The notes: generated from the letters alone by a model not told the origin. Positions 1 to 18,004 are shown, numbered from the stretch's first letter. The stretch: DNA of 64,000 bases from Deinococcus aetherius (GCF_025997855.1 NZ_AP026560.1:1576001-1640000), one strand, 5' to 3'. A program made the numbers and translations.

Positions 1-1017
<1,017 letters not shown>

Positions 1018-1021
<4 letters not shown>

Positions 1022-2046
1022 CGCCGCTCCACCCCCCACCCCACGCCCCCCGGCCGCTCCAGACGCCCCGCCGTCCACTCCAGCCCGGTAAACGGGTCGT
1101 CCGCCAGCAGCAGCGCCCCGTCGAGGTCGGCCCAGTCGCACAACCCCGCGAGGTGCGCGGCGGCGGCGATCCCCAGCGAACTCTCGATCATGCAGCCCAT
1201 CATCACGCTCATGCCATGCGTGCGGGCGAGCCGCAGGGCGAGCAGGGCCCGCAGCGGCCCCCCCAGCTTGGCGAGCTTGAGGTTCACCCCGTCGAAGGCC
1301 CCGGCGAGCGCGGGCACGTCCGAGACGTGGTGCAGGCTCTCGTCGGCGACGAGGGGAAGGGGCGACAGGCGGCGCAACTCCGCGTGCCCCTCCAGGTCCC
1401 CGGCCGCCAGCGGCTGCTCGACGAACTCCACCCCGGCGGCCTCCAGCACCCCCAGCATCCGCCGCGCCCGGGGCCGGGTCCAGGCCGCGTTGGCGTCCAC
1501 CCGCAGCGAGACGTGGGGCGCCTCCTCGCGGAGCGCCTCCAGGATCGCCTCGTCCTCCGCCGTGCCGAGCTTCACCTTCAGCACCCCGTGCCCGCGCGCC
1601 ACCGCCTCGCGGGCCTCCCGCCGCATCTCCTCCAGCGGGCCGAGGCCCACGGTGAAGCTGCTCTCGGGAATCTTTGGGGGCGACAGGCCCAACAGCCGCC
1701 ACACCGGCACGCCCGCCGAGCAGGCCGCCCACTCCAGGGCCGCCATCTCCAGCGCGCACTTCACGCTGGGGTGACCCCCCGGCATCCGCGCCTCCAGCCG
1801 CCCGCGCAGCCCGTCCCAGTCCCAGCCGTCGGTCAGCGCCTGGGCGAGCAGGGGCAGCACCGCCGCCACCGTCCCACCCGTCTCCCCGTAGAAGGCGTTC
1901 GGCGCGGCCTCGCCCCGGCCGGTCACCCCATCCGCCTCGAAGATGACGAAGGTGCGCGGGTAGGCCGAGCGCGTCCAGCGCGCGATCCCGAAGGGCCGCG
2001 CCGTGTGCAGCTCCAGCGTCTCCCAGCGGACGGTCACGGCGCCCAC
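1018..2046 (-). CDS. Dipeptide epimerase, enolase superfamily
   Basis: A 342-residue enolase-superfamily protein of the L-Ala-D/L-Glu epimerase type. The mandelate-racemase-like signatures are visible: KVK at 157-159 (base), metal ligands D184 (RVDANAAW), E210 (VEQPL) and D235 (VADES), and the second base lysine in NLKLAKLGG near 257-260. These enzymes epimerise dipeptides such as L-Ala-D-Glu released from murein. The start is uncertain: GTG at 2046 gives a 13-nt overlap with the upstream NlpC/P60 gene, whereas GTG at 2037 gives a GTGA overlap like the other junctions of this operon. It sits between a peptidoglycan endopeptidase and an oxidoreductase, which supports a murein peptide recycling role. 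True substrate specificity is inferred. Confidence 0.9.
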
Positions 2047-2917
2047 CGCCCGAACCCCGTCAGGCCCCGCGCCAGCCGCTCCCCGTACTCGCCCTCGCCC
2101 AGCGTCTCCACGCTCACCCGCATCCGGGTCGCGTTCGCGTGGACCACAGAGCGCGCGTCCAGCATCAGCCCCACGTGCCCCGGGAAAAAGGCGAGGTCGC
2201 CCCGCTCGGGCTCCTCCACCTCCCCCAGCGCCCCCCGCTGCTGGTCGGCGTCACGCGGGAGGGGCCGCCCCAGCGCCGCGTAACTCACCTGCGTCAGCCC
2301 CGAGCAGTCGAGCCCCCACGCGCTGCGCCCGCCCCACACATAGGGCGTCTCCAGAAAGCGCAGGGCGAAGCTCGCCGCGTCCCCGGCCGGGGCGGGGGAG
2401 AGCACCACCTCCTGCACCCAGGCCTCCTCCCCGTCCGGCAGCCACACCGGCACCCAGCGCCGCCCGTCCTCGGTCTCGACCCCGCCCGGCGCGCGACCCA
2501 GCCGCGCGCCGAAGCACAGTTCCGCGACCACCGCCCGGCTCACCCGGGGCCCCGCGAAGGCGTGCCCGCGCAGTGCCGTGACCGTCAACGCCTCCCCCGG
2601 CGGCGGGGTGAACCCCAGCCCCGCCGCCCGCGCCCAGCCCAGGTACCGGTCGTGGCCGGTCCGCACCCAGGCCCAGCCGCCTTCCCGCTCCTCCAGCACC
2701 TCCAGCGCCTCGCCCGGCAGCGCCTCGGTGACCTGCGCGGCGTCCGATTCCGGCCGGGCCAGCAGGCTCAGCCGTGAACGGCCCACCCAGCCCGCCCGGG
2801 GCGTGAGGTACCGCCAGCCCTCGCCGGGAAGCCGCCCGCGCAGCGCCTCCTCGGCGACGCGTCTTCCCGGGTCGAGGGCGTGGGTGCGGGGGTCGAGGTC
2901 GGGCGCGGGCGGGGCAC

Positions 2918-2921
<4 letters not shown>
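2034..2921 (-). CDS. NlpC/P60-family cysteine endopeptidase with SH3-like domains
   Basis: 295 residues. The first 180 residues look like two bacterial SH3-type segments (GWVGRSRLSLL, GWAWVRTGHDRYLGW, a second repeat near 105-175). The C-terminal NlpC/P60 domain has the catalytic Cys206 in WGLDCSGLTQ, His249 in PGHVGLML and the third polar residue His261 in VVHAN. This family cuts D-Glu-diaminoacid bonds in peptidoglycan stem peptides. There is no clear signal peptide, so it may act on imported muropeptides, as YkfC does, rather than on the wall itself; that is inference. ATG at 2921 overlaps the stop of the M19 dipeptidase (ATGA). Confidence 0.9.
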
Positions 2922-3925
<1,004 letters not shown>

Positions 3926-3991
3926 CGGCAACTCCTCCCGCCCCGGCGCATGGCCCGCACGTCACCCCACCTGTGCAAGTTCACCTCCGCG

Positions 3992-3997
3992 ATTGTA
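3992..3997 (-). promoter_or_regulatory. Possible -10 box of the M19 peptidase operon
   Basis: TACAAT on the minus strand, about 67 nt before the operon start, inside a markedly AT-richer patch. No convincing -35 box stands 16-18 nt upstream, so this is only a candidate. The patch also contains the 9-bp palindrome GTTAGTAAC at 4033-4041. Confidence 0.3.
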
Positions 3998-4000
3998 GAG

Positions 4001-4017
4001 GAGTCAGGACAAGACTC
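4001..4017 (-). repeat. Left copy of inverted repeat flanking the regulator/MFS pair
   Basis: Read on the minus strand this is GAGTCTTGTCCTGACTC. The plus strand at 6111-6127 reads GAGTCTTGTCCTGACCC. The first 15 bases are identical and 16 of 17 match overall, placed in inverted orientation about 2.1 kb apart around the regulator and exporter genes. Confidence 0.6.
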
Positions 4018-4125
4018 GAAAAGCCTTGTACGTTAGTAACCTGGTTTACACTTTTTGGCTTCCACTTCCTCCTGGTGTCGTGCCAGGGCAGCGACCACCA
4101 GGCGCGAGGGTTGATGAGCAAGGAA

Positions 4126-4785
4126 TTACGTGGCCCCTCCGAGGGCTGTCTGAACGGGTAAGGGCACCAGATTGAGCCACAGCAGATACCGCTGCCCTCC
4201 GCCGACCGTGGCGTACCGCCGCAAGAGCGCGTCGAGTTCGCCCTGAAGCCGCTTGGCCTCCTCGAAGTTCAGATACACCGCGTCGTGCGACGCTGTGAAC
4301 AGCGCCGGTTCACCCGGAGCGAGTGGGTCATAGTTCTCGTCCGCGCTCACCGCCAGCATGTGGGTGGTCACGCCGTGCTCGTCCCGGTAGACCCGATGCC
4401 CTCTCAACCTGGGGGCCTGGGCGTGCCCGAAGCGGAGCCCTCGCCCCAGCAAAGCCGCGCGCTCCTGCGCCCACACCGCGTGGTCCGCGAAGGGTGAGCC
4501 GGAGTGCGGCACGAAGTACACGTCCGCTGTCGAGCGGTACACCTTCACCGCCCGCCCGGGACGCGGCACCTCGCGGACCACCTCCAGCAGCCCGCACGCC
4601 AGGAAGCGCCGCACCCGCGCGAGCAGGCTGTTGGGTTTGCAGGCCAGCACGGCGGCCACCTCACGCACCGTCCCCTCCCGTGCCAGAAAGGGCTCGAAGA
4701 AGTGCAATTCCTGGGGGTCGAGGAGAATTCGCGCGGCCTGGGGATCGGTGACGGTTCGCCTCCTGGGTGATGGTGTGTCTTGCAT
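4126..4785 (-). CDS. Winged helix-turn-helix (ArsR/MarR-like) transcriptional regulator
   Basis: 219 residues from ATG at 4785. A winged-helix domain covers roughly residues 15-85 (ILLDPQELHFFEPFLAREGT, then a recognition helix around NSLLARVRRFLACGLLEVV and a basic wing). The remainder, about 130 residues, is a ligand-binding or dimerisation domain I do not recognise. It diverges from an MFS exporter, with only 29 nt between the two start codons, so it probably controls that exporter. No Shine-Dalgarno precedes the ATG; a TACCCT box ends 7 nt before it, which suggests leaderless transcription. A longer version starting at 4866 would run into the exporter gene and is less likely. Confidence 0.75.
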   Translation of the reverse strand: MQDTPSPRRRTVTDPQAARILLDPQELHFFEPFLAREGTVREVAAVLACKPNSLLARVRRFLACGLLEVVREVPRPGRAVKVYRSTADVYFVPHSGSPFADHAVWAQERAALLGRGLRFGHAQAPRLRGHRVYRDEHGVTTHMLAVSADENYDPLAPGEPALFTASHDAVYLNFEEAKRLQGELDALLRRYATVGGGQRYLLWLNLVPLPVQTALGGAT

Positions 4786-4791
4786 GTCACG

Positions 4792-4798
4792 TAGGGTA
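4792..4798. promoter_or_regulatory. Overlapping divergent -10 boxes between regulator and MFS gene
   Basis: The heptamer TAGGGTA offers TAGGGT to the plus strand and TACCCT to the minus strand. On the minus strand it lies 7 nt before the regulator ATG. On the plus strand it lies 17 nt before the exporter ATG at 4815. A regulator bound here would shut both genes. No clear -35 boxes are seen. Confidence 0.35.
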
Positions 4799-4814
4799 CG
4801 GCGAGGGTAAGCCC

Positions 4815-6041
4815 ATGACCCTCGCCCGACTCCTCGGTCCACACGCGGGCGCCGTGCTGCGCCCACCCTTCCTGCCGTACTGGCTCGGCCAGAGTGTGTC
4901 GGCCCTGGGGGACCGGATGACGGCGGTGGCCCTGCCCGCCGTGGTGCTGTCCCTGGGTGGAGGTGCCTCCGACCTCGCCCGATTAGCGGCTTGGTCCACG
5001 GGCGCCCAACTCGCGCTGCTCCTGATCGGCGGCGTGCTGGTGGACCGGCTGCCCCGGCGCGCGGTCCTCCTGGCGATGGACGGGCTCCGGGCCGTGCTCC
5101 TGGGGGTCACGGCCTGGTTCCTCGCCCAGGGCCAGGTCTCGATCACCGCCCTGGTGGCTCTCTCCGCCGCCTTGGGGGCCTGTAGCGCGCTCTTTTACCC
5201 GGCGACGGCGAGCATTCTGCCGGAACTCGTGGACGACGCCCAGCTCGTCCCGGCGAACGCCCTGCGTAACCTCAGTAACCAGCTCAGTGGGGTGATCGGT
5301 CCGGCGCTGGGGGGCATGCTGGTCGCGCTCGGGGGCGCGAGCTTCGCGCTGGGGATGGACGCGCTGAGCTTCGTCGTGGGTGCGCTCGGGTTGTATTTGA
5401 TGCGTCCACGCCCCCGCCGCCTTCAGGAGGTTGCTGCTCAACCCCTGTGGCGTGAGGCCCTGGAGGGTTTCCGCATCATTCTGGCCTCCACCTGGCTATG
5501 GTTGACGATTGGACTTTTCGCGCTGGTGAACATCTTTTTCGGGGGCCTCAACGTCGTCGTGCTGCCGCTCTACGCCCGCGAGGTGCTGGGGGGCGCGCCA
5601 GACCTGGGCTGGCTGTATACGGCGCAGGCGCTGGGCGCCGTGGTCGCCGCCCTGGTGCTCGGCCGCCTGGGATCAGTACGGCGCCGGGGGATCGTCGCCT
5701 ACACGGCGGTCGTGGGACAGGGCTCGGCGGTAGCCCTGCTGGCGCTGGCAGGGTCACTCCTCCCGGCCATGCTGGCCCTGTTCGTCAGCGGGGCATGCGT
5801 GACCCTCTTCTCGGTGCTGTGGGAGGCCACCTTGCAGGAACGGGTGCCGAATGAGGCCCTGGGGCGGGTGGCGAGTGTGGACATGCTGGGGTCCATCGCC
5901 CTCCTGCCGCTGGGCTTCGTGGTGCTGGGGCAGGCGGTGGAGGTTCTGGGGGTGACGGGCAGCGCGCTGGCGTGCGGGTCGATCATCACGCTGTTGGCCC
6001 TGCTGGGCCTCTCGACCCGGGCCGTGCGAGGGTTGGAGTGA
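4815..6041 (+). CDS. Major facilitator superfamily transporter
   Basis: 408 residues with about twelve hydrophobic segments and the loop 2-3 style motif [14 protein letters not shown] near residue 70, typical of macrolide/enterobactin-type MFS exporters (PF05977/PF07690). It would export a small hydrophobic compound across the inner membrane; the compound is unknown. The start ATG at 4815 follows GAGG by about 8 nt. An earlier ATG at 4767 would overlap the regulator gene and lacks a ribosome site. Its neighbour and likely regulator is the divergent winged-helix gene. Confidence 0.85.
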   Translation: MTLARLLGPHAGAVLRPPFLPYWLGQSVSALGDRMTAVALPAVVLSLGGGASDLARLAAWSTGAQLALLLIGGVLVDRLPRRAVLLAMDGLRAVLLGVTAWFLAQGQVSITALVALSAALGACSALFYPATASILPELVDDAQLVPANALRNLSNQLSGVIGPALGGMLVALGGASFALGMDALSFVVGALGLYLMRPRPRRLQEVAAQPLWREALEGFRIILASTWLWLTIGLFALVNIFFGGLNVVVLPLYAREVLGGAPDLGWLYTAQALGAVVAALVLGRLGSVRRRGIVAYTAVVGQGSAVALLALAGSLLPAMLALFVSGACVTLFSVLWEATLQERVPNEALGRVASVDMLGSIALLPLGFVVLGQAVEVLGVTGSALACGSIITLLALLGLSTRAVRGLE

Positions 6042-6110
6042 CCCACCGGCGTCCCAGCACGGTGTTGCAGGGAGAAGGGTAAGGGAAGTTCCTCCCGCAC
6101 CAGGAATCGG

Positions 6111-6127
6111 GAGTCTTGTCCTGACCC
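6111..6127 (+). repeat. Right copy of inverted repeat flanking the regulator/MFS pair
   Basis: GAGTCTTGTCCTGACCC, matching the minus strand at 4001-4017 in 16 of 17 bases. It lies 70 bp behind the MFS stop codon. The rest of the 6042-6242 gap is an AT-rich patch near 6165-6205 that gives T-runs on the minus strand behind aspS, but no clear hairpin. Confidence 0.6.
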
Positions 6128-6242
6128 CGTGGAGGTCAGCCTTCCCTCCCAGGAAAGAGAATCTACACAAGCCCAAAATAAAAGAAAAACTTCACTTATA
6201 TACGGAAGGGAAGAGGGGCCCCGCCGCCCCCCTCACCCTTCC

Positions 6243-9268
<3,026 letters not shown>

Positions 9269-9295
9269 AACCCCGGGAGTGTAGCAGGGAGTCGC

Positions 9296-9360
9296 CAGCC
9301 GTCAGCGAAGAAAAACGCCCCGGCCTATGCCCGGGCGTTGCTCGTTTTGGCTGACGGCTG
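9296..9360. repeat. Nested inverted repeat around a terminator
   Basis: CAGCCGTCAGC at 9296-9306 is the exact reverse complement of GCTGACGGCTG at 9350-9360. The pair encloses the terminator hairpin at 9314-9339, giving a long two-tier stem. GC-rich dyads of this kind resemble the small intergenic repeats scattered in Deinococcus genomes. Confidence 0.5.
9310..9340 (-). terminator. Rho-independent terminator of the lipoprotein gene
   Basis: Read on the minus strand, AACGCCCGG pairs with CCGGGGCGTT (one bulge) and is followed directly by TTTTTC. It lies 45 bp behind the lipoprotein stop codon and ahead of the hisS promoter, so it insulates the two units. Confidence 0.8.
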
Positions 9361-9383
9361 AAAGCTGATCGCCGACGGTCTCC

Positions 9384-9752
9384 CTACTGCCTCACGCTGT
9401 ACGGCAGCCCGGTCGACTGCCGCCCGCCGACCTCCACGAAGAGCCACGAGCCGCCGACCGGGGCGTCCTGCGGGATGGTCAGGACGATCTCCCCGTCGGT
9501 CCACGAGCGCACCGCCGAGGCGGGGAAGACGTACCCCCCGCGCCCCGAGGCGTCGGCGCCCAGGCGGACGCGGCCGGTGGCGGGCCCGCCCAGGTAGCGC
9601 CCCTGCACGGTCAGCGTCCCGCCCCGCGCGGCGGGCTCGGAGACCTTGATCAGGACGGGCGTGACCGTGACGCCCGCCGTGGCCTGCTGACGGGGCGCGC
9701 ACGATGCCAGCGCACCCGCGAACAGTAAAGAAGCAAAGAAGAAACGCACCAT
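9384..9752 (-). CDS. Small lipoprotein with IPT/TIG-like domain
   Basis: 122 residues from ATG at 9752, which follows GGAGG by 8 nt. A lipoprotein signal (hydrophobic [11 protein letters not shown] then lipobox LASC, Cys18) is followed by a single immunoglobulin-like domain of IPT/TIG character ([36 protein letters not shown]). It should be anchored on the outer face of the inner membrane or in the envelope. Function unknown. It diverges from the lipid kinase gene with 36 bp between starts. Confidence 0.85.
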   Translation of the reverse strand: MVRFFFASLLFAGALASCAPRQQATAGVTVTPVLIKVSEPAARGGTLTVQGRYLGGPATGRVRLGADASGRGGYVFPASAVRSWTDGEIVLTIPQDAPVGGSWLFVEVGGRQSTGLPYSVRQ

Positions 9753-9788
9753 ACCTGGCCTCCAGGTGAGCAGTCTAATGAGCCCCAA

Positions 9789-10763
<975 letters not shown>

Positions 10764-10774
10764 GCCTGCCCCCT

Positions 10775-11815
10775 TCACGGCTCGTCGTCCTCGACCTTCT
10801 GGAGGGCCTCGCGCCGGATGCCCTGGTCCATCTTGGCGTAGATGGCGCTGGTCGTGACCGAGGCGTGGCCCAGGATGTCCGACACGACGTGCAGGTCGCG
10901 GGTGGCCCGGTACAGCCGCGTCCCCGCCGTGCGCCGGAGCGTGTGGACGCCGAACATGTCGGGCGGCAGCCCGGCGGCGGCGAGGTAGCCGTTCACGATC
11001 TCCCGCAGGCCCCGGGTGCTCAGGCGGGCGCCGAAGTGGGAGGGCCGGAACGAGACGAGCAGGCCGGGCTGGTCATCTTGCACCTCCCCCCGGACCCGCA
11101 GCGCCTCCCGCGCCTGCAACCACCGGCCGAGCACCTGAGCGGCCGAACGGGTGAGCGGGACGCGCCTGGCCTTCCCCCCCTTGCCGTGCCGCACGTGGAC
11201 CTCGCCCAGCCCCAGGTTCACGTCGGCGACATCGAGCCCCACGATCTCGCTCGCCCGCAGCCCCAGCGTGGCCCCCAGGGTGAGGATCACGCCGTCCCGC
11301 CGCCCGACCTCGTCGTCCCCGTGCAGTTCGCCGGGCAGGGCGAAGAGCCGCCCGAGCTGCGGGGCCCCGACGGCGCGCTTCTTCGCGTGGGCGGGGGTCG
11401 CGTCGTGGGGGGCCCTGACCTCGCGGGCCGGGTCCTGGGACAACGCCCCGGCCCACACCAGCGCCCGGAACAGCGCCCGCACCCCGTACAGGTAGGTGCG
11501 GACGCTGCCCACCTCCAGCCCGCGCCCGCGCAGCCCGATCAGGTAGCGCTCGATCACCTCGGCGTCGAGCTGGTTGAGCGCGTGCCTCGGCGCCTCGGGT
11601 GGGCCGACGAACCCCAGGAAGTCGCGCACGGCCAGCCGGTAGGTGCGGAGCGTGGACGCGCTCACCACCCCGGCCCGGCGGCTCTTGAGGCGCAGGTGGT
11701 ACTCCAGCAGCTCGCCCAGCACCTCCGCATCCTGCCCGTGGGCGGCGCGCAGGGCCTCCCGCCGACGGTTCTCGGGCACACTCCAGCGCGAACGCAAGAC
11801 GATCTCGGTGCTCAT
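10775..11815 (-). CDS. Tyrosine recombinase/integrase (XerC/D-like)
   Basis: 346 residues from ATG at 11815 (a longer frame from 11857 is open but less likely). An N-terminal SAM-like core-binding domain (LRTYRLAVRDFLGFV) precedes a complete catalytic domain: Arg in LGLRASEIVGLD, Lys in RHGKGGKARRVPL, HTLRR, LGHASVTTS and the nucleophile Tyr in AIYAKMD. It should cut and rejoin DNA at a specific site. No tRNA gene, phage gene or direct repeat marks an attached island. A chromosomal Xer-type role is as likely as an integrase role. Confidence 0.9.
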   Translation of the reverse strand: MSTEIVLRSRWSVPENRRREALRAAHGQDAEVLGELLEYHLRLKSRRAGVVSASTLRTYRLAVRDFLGFVGPPEAPRHALNQLDAEVIERYLIGLRGRGLEVGSVRTYLYGVRALFRALVWAGALSQDPAREVRAPHDATPAHAKKRAVGAPQLGRLFALPGELHGDDEVGRRDGVILTLGATLGLRASEIVGLDVADVNLGLGEVHVRHGKGGKARRVPLTRSAAQVLGRWLQAREALRVRGEVQDDQPGLLVSFRPSHFGARLSTRGLREIVNGYLAAAGLPPDMFGVHTLRRTAGTRLYRATRDLHVVSDILGHASVTTSAIYAKMDQGIRREALQKVEDDEP

Positions 11816-12148
11816 GCCCCAGTCTACCCTACTGCCGCTAATGATACTTAGCAGCAATTAGGGGGTGGAGGCTCTCCCGGCCAGCCTTTCGTGGGCCAGG
11901 CTGCATTTCCCGGAATGGGGCGCGCTGGCCGGGGCCCCAGCGGCCCCGGCTGAGGGGCGTTCGGGAAGGTCGACCGTTTCCCGCCGGAGCGCGGCGCGCA
12001 GGAGGACAACGTCGTGGTCTCGCCGCCGGCCGTTCCTTTCGGGCGGGGAGCGCACCTCTCCTGAACGTGGCGCGAGGTGGAGGGCAGGCGTACCCGCACC
12101 GTCGACCTACGACGTTTGTTCCCGCACACGCCTCCGCACTCCTTCTTT

Positions 12149-12158
12149 TTGTATTAAT
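12149..12158 (+). repeat. AT-rich decamer TTGTATTAAT, copy 1
   Basis: TTGTATTAAT, found again at 22260-22269 and 42266-42275 in this otherwise GC-rich window. This copy is in the leader region of the sugar importer; the other two sit just behind stop codons. Confidence 0.5.
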
Positions 12159-12307
12159 CCGGGCGAGCGCCCTCTGTGTCCTTCTCCAGCTGTTCGGGTG
12201 TGGACGACCTGGGGAACAGGGGGCGAGGAGTCGCGAAGTTTAAGGCTCGGTGAAGGGGATGGTTGCGTGTGCCCTCTTTCCCGGGGGGCGGACATGGAAA
12301 GATGAGC

Positions 12308-12323
12308 TTGAACATTCGTTCAA
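12308..12323. promoter_or_regulatory. Operator-like dyad upstream of maltose-type importer
   Basis: TTGAACATTCGTTCAA: TTGAAC and GTTCAA are exact reverse complements around a 4-bp centre. It lies 47 bp before the binding-protein start, a usual place for a repressor site of a sugar operon. No regulator gene is adjacent, so the protein that binds it is unknown. Confidence 0.5.
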
Positions 12324-12370
12324 CGAAGTTGCCGCCCGGATCGCTGTCCGGCGTGGTATCAAGGAGTTCT

Positions 12371-13561
12371 ATGAACAGAGTGCTGTTTCCGTTGGTGACG
12401 TTGGCCCTGGTTGGGAGCGCTTCCGCCGCGAATCTGACGCTGTGGACGTCGTTCGAGGCGGCGGGGGAACTGGCCTGGATCCGGGCGCAGGCGGCCGAGT
12501 TCGAGAAGAAGACCGGGAACAAGGTGACGGTGGTGAGCGTTCCTTTTGCCCAGACGCAGGACAAGTTCATCCAGAGCGCGCCGAAGGGGCAGGGGCCGGA
12601 CCTGATTGCGACCGAGCCACACGACCGCCTGGGGCGGTATGCCGCGTCGGGCGTGATCGAGCCGCTGGACCGGTACGTGACCTCCAAGACCGACTACGAC
12701 AAGACGGCCCTGAACGCCTTTACCTACAAGGGCAAGCTGTTCGGCCTGCCGCTGAACGCCGAGGCGGTCGCGCTGATCTACAACAAGAAACTGGTGCCCA
12801 AGGCGCCGGCGAACTGGGCGGAACTGCTCAAGGCCGCTCAGGCGAACACCGGCAACGGCCGGTTCGGGCTGCTGTACGACATCGCCGAGCCCTACAAGAG
12901 CTACGGCTTCGTGAACGCGTACGGCGGGTACGTGTTCAAGAACAACAATGGGACGCTGAACCTCAAGGACATCGGGCTGGACAACGCGGGGACGGCGAAG
13001 GCGCTCTCGTTCCTCAACGACCTGCGCTACAAGTACAACCTGGTGCCGGAGGGCGTGAGCCAGGACGCGGCCAAGAGTGCTTTCGTGGACGGCCGCTCGG
13101 CGATGTTTTACACCGGGCCGTGGGACATGGGGGACATCAAGAAGGCGGGGATCGACTACGGGATCGCCAACTTCCCCACCCCTCCCGGGGCGTCCGGCAA
13201 GTGGAGCCCCTTCGTGGGGGTGCGCGCGGTGCTGGTGAACGCGTACAGTAAGAACAAGGCGGCGGCGGTGGGGCTCGCGCGGCAGCTTACCAGCCCGGAC
13301 GCGCAACTGGCGTACAACAAGGCGGGCGGGGCGATTCCCACGAGCCTCTCGGCGCGGGCGCGGCTGAAGAGCGACCCGGTGGTGACGGGCTTCGGGCGGG
13401 CGATCAGCGCGGGCAGCGCGATGCCGAACATCCCGGAGATGGGCGCGGTGTGGGGCCCCTGGACGGCCGCGACGGCGCAGGCGGTGCAGAAGCCGGGGCA
13501 GAACTACGCCGGGCTTCTCCAGAAGGCCGTGGCCGAGATCGAGTCGAACATCAACAAGTAA
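12371..13561 (+). CDS. malE: Maltose/maltodextrin-type ABC transporter substrate-binding protein
   Basis: 396 residues. A signal peptide (hydrophobic [17 protein letters not shown]) is followed by a group 1 extracellular solute-binding fold: [40 protein letters not shown], a [19 protein letters not shown] segment like that of E. coli MalE, and a C-terminal lobe ending EIESNINK. The ATG at 12371 follows AAGGAG by 5 nt. It captures a malto-oligosaccharide or similar sugar for the two permeases downstream. The gene is separated from malF by a strong hairpin, which fits the usual excess of binding protein over permeases. Confidence 0.9.
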   Translation: MNRVLFPLVTLALVGSASAANLTLWTSFEAAGELAWIRAQAAEFEKKTGNKVTVVSVPFAQTQDKFIQSAPKGQGPDLIATEPHDRLGRYAASGVIEPLDRYVTSKTDYDKTALNAFTYKGKLFGLPLNAEAVALIYNKKLVPKAPANWAELLKAAQANTGNGRFGLLYDIAEPYKSYGFVNAYGGYVFKNNNGTLNLKDIGLDNAGTAKALSFLNDLRYKYNLVPEGVSQDAAKSAFVDGRSAMFYTGPWDMGDIKKAGIDYGIANFPTPPGASGKWSPFVGVRAVLVNAYSKNKAAAVGLARQLTSPDAQLAYNKAGGAIPTSLSARARLKSDPVVTGFGRAISAGSAMPNIPEMGAVWGPWTAATAQAVQKPGQNYAGLLQKAVAEIESNINK

Positions 13562-13576
13562 GGGGCAAAGCGGCCT

Positions 13577-13620
13577 GAAAGCGGCGGACGGGAAGCGGGT
13601 GTCTCCCGTCCGCCGCTTTC
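13577..13620 (+). terminator. malE-malF intercistronic hairpin (attenuating or stabilising)
   Basis: A perfect 17-bp stem (13577-13593 with 13604-13620) and a 10-nt loop, followed by a pyrimidine-rich CTTCCTTTCC. It can stop part of the transcripts or protect the 3' end of the malE message, keeping binding protein levels above permease levels. Confidence 0.75.
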
Positions 13621-13645
13621 CTTCCTTTCCTGAAGGAGCGCGACC

Positions 13646-15058
<1,413 letters not shown>

Positions 15059-15095
15059 CCGGGGTCCCGCGTCCATTCCCGCAGGAGGTCCCCGT

Positions 15096-16502
<1,407 letters not shown>

Positions 16503-16519
16503 GCGGACCGGTCTGTTTG

Positions 16520-16550
16520 AGGGCGCGGACAGTCCGCGCCCTCTTTCTTG
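16520..16550 (+). terminator. Terminator of the malEFG operon
   Basis: AGGGCGCGGA pairs perfectly with TCCGCGCCCT around a 3-nt loop, followed by CTTTCTT. It lies 18 bp after the malG stop. Confidence 0.9.
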
Positions 16551-16567
16551 GGATCCAGCCTTGGGAT

Positions 16568-18004
16568 TCAGCGGTCCAGCCGCCGGGCGTAGAGCAGCAT
16601 CAGGGCGGCGAGGAGCAGGGCGGGCAGGTCACCGTACTGGACGTAGGGAGTCTCCCCCGTCAGCACCCGGGGGCGGGCGTGAAGGATGCCCTCCCCCCGG
16701 TCGAGGATCTGGACGGGCTGCCCGAGGTCGTTCACGCTGGCGGCGACGCCCTCGTTCACGCTGCGGACGAGCCAGCGGCGGGTCTCGATGGCGCGGACGC
16801 GGCCCATCTGGAAGTGCTGCTCGACCCCCCAGCCGTCGTACCAGCCGTCATTGCTGGGGTTGACGAGAAGCTGCGCGCCTTTGGACGTGAGCCCCCGGGC
16901 GACCCAGGGGAAGACGCTGTCGTAACAGACGTAGGCGCCGAAGGAGACGCCCCCCAGTCGGAGCGGGGTGAGGGTGCGGGCGGGGGTGAAGCCCCCGAGG
17001 TCGAAGCCGAGGGTGCGCTCGATGACGCGGTAGACGGGGCGCAGGGAGCCGTACAGCGGGAAGTACTCGCCGAAGGGGACCAGTCGGGCCTTCTCGCTGC
17101 GGGCGGTGATCTGGCCGCCTTCCGCGACGCTCACGACCGAGTTGCGCCGGGGCTGGTCGAAGGCGGGGGTGCCGACGCCGGTGATGCCGGGGGCGGGGAA
17201 CTCGGGCAGCCGGGTGCGCCCGTTTTCCGCCGTGACGGCCGTCTCGCTCCAGACCACGAGTTCCCCGGGTCGCCGCTGGGCGCTCAGGCGGCGCTGGACC
17301 TCGAACTGCTCGGCGGGGCTGAGCTGCCGGGTGGCCCGCCCGAAGGAGTCGAACTCGGTGCGCAGCAGCAGCGTGGACTGAATGGGCCCCGCGCCCGGCA
17401 CCCGCGTCACCCCGTACGCCAGCGCCGCCACCCACAGGGCCGACATCAGGACGAGGGGGGGCCGTCTCCCCCACCAGAAGGAGACGAGGGCGGCGGCGGT
17501 GGCGCTGATCAGGACGCTGCCGAGGAGCACCCCCCCCAGGTCGGCGATCTGGACGGCGGGGGTGGGGAGCAGGGTGTACCCCAGGGTCGGCCAGGGAAAG
17601 GCGAGCGGCCCCAGGAAGCGCAGCCATTCGAGGAGGACCCAGCCCCCCGCGAGGGCCCAGACCCGCGCCTCCCGCGAGGCGAAGAGGCGAGCGGCGAGGT
17701 ACGCCATCAGGGCGAGGAAGGCCCCCTCCAGCGCGAAGAGCAGCAGGGCGAGGCTTCCGAGGACCGGCGTGCCGAAGAGTTTGGCGAGGAAGGCGGTGAG
17801 CCACCACAGGTGGACGGCGCTGTAGGCCGTGCCCGCCCACCACATCCTCATCGAGAGGCGGCGGGGGCTTTGTTCACCCGTGACGAAGACGAGGAGCAGG
17901 GCGAGGGGGAGGTAGCTCAGGAAGCTCCACGGCAGCGGCAACCCGCAGGCGGCGAGGAGGGCGCCCACGAGGAGGCCGAGGAGGGGGGCGGGCAGGGGCG
18001 GCAC
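16568..18004 (-). CDS. lnt: Apolipoprotein N-acyltransferase
   Basis: 478 residues: about six N-terminal membrane helices followed by a periplasmic nitrilase-like domain. The catalytic triad is present: Glu254 in VWSETAV, Lys305 in [11 protein letters not shown] and Cys360 in YVCYDSVFP. It transfers an acyl chain from a phospholipid to the N-terminal cysteine of lipoproteins. The residue two after the catalytic Cys is Asp362, where E. coli Lnt has Glu389 (CYE). GTG at 18004 is preceded by TATCAT ending 6 nt before it, so the message is probably leaderless. At least three lipoproteins are encoded in this window. Confidence 0.93.
   Translation of the reverse strand: MPPLPAPLLGLLVGALLAACGLPLPWSFLSYLPLALLLVFVTGEQSPRRLSMRMWWAGTAYSAVHLWWLTAFLAKLFGTPVLGSLALLLFALEGAFLALMAYLAARLFASREARVWALAGGWVLLEWLRFLGPLAFPWPTLGYTLLPTPAVQIADLGGVLLGSVLISATAAALVSFWWGRRPPLVLMSALWVAALAYGVTRVPGAGPIQSTLLLRTEFDSFGRATRQLSPAEQFEVQRRLSAQRRPGELVVWSETAVTAENGRTRLPEFPAPGITGVGTPAFDQPRRNSVVSVAEGGQITARSEKARLVPFGEYFPLYGSLRPVYRVIERTLGFDLGGFTPARTLTPLRLGGVSFGAYVCYDSVFPWVARGLTSKGAQLLVNPSNDGWYDGWGVEQHFQMGRVRAIETRRWLVRSVNEGVAASVNDLGQPVQILDRGEGILHARPRVLTGETPYVQYGDLPALLLAALMLLYARRLDR

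Larger units (their letters stand above)
11816..12370. other. Gene-poor 555-bp intergenic region with hairpins
   Basis: Convincing protein-coding frames are absent. Features seen are a hairpin CAGCCT/AGGCTG (11883-11902), a strong GC hairpin with a perfect 9-bp stem (11928-11936 with 11942-11950, 5-nt loop), an AT-rich decamer TTGTATTAAT at 12149-12158 that recurs elsewhere in the window, and the operator-like dyad at 12308-12323. A structured RNA or the long leader of the sugar importer are possible. I could not fold a tRNA here. Confidence 0.5.

Noticed and set aside
12060..12110. Possible tRNA 3' half or attachment site near the recombinase
   Set aside because: The stem read as GCGGG/CCTGC has only a 4-nt loop, there is no TTC in a 7-nt T-loop and no anticodon arm upstream.
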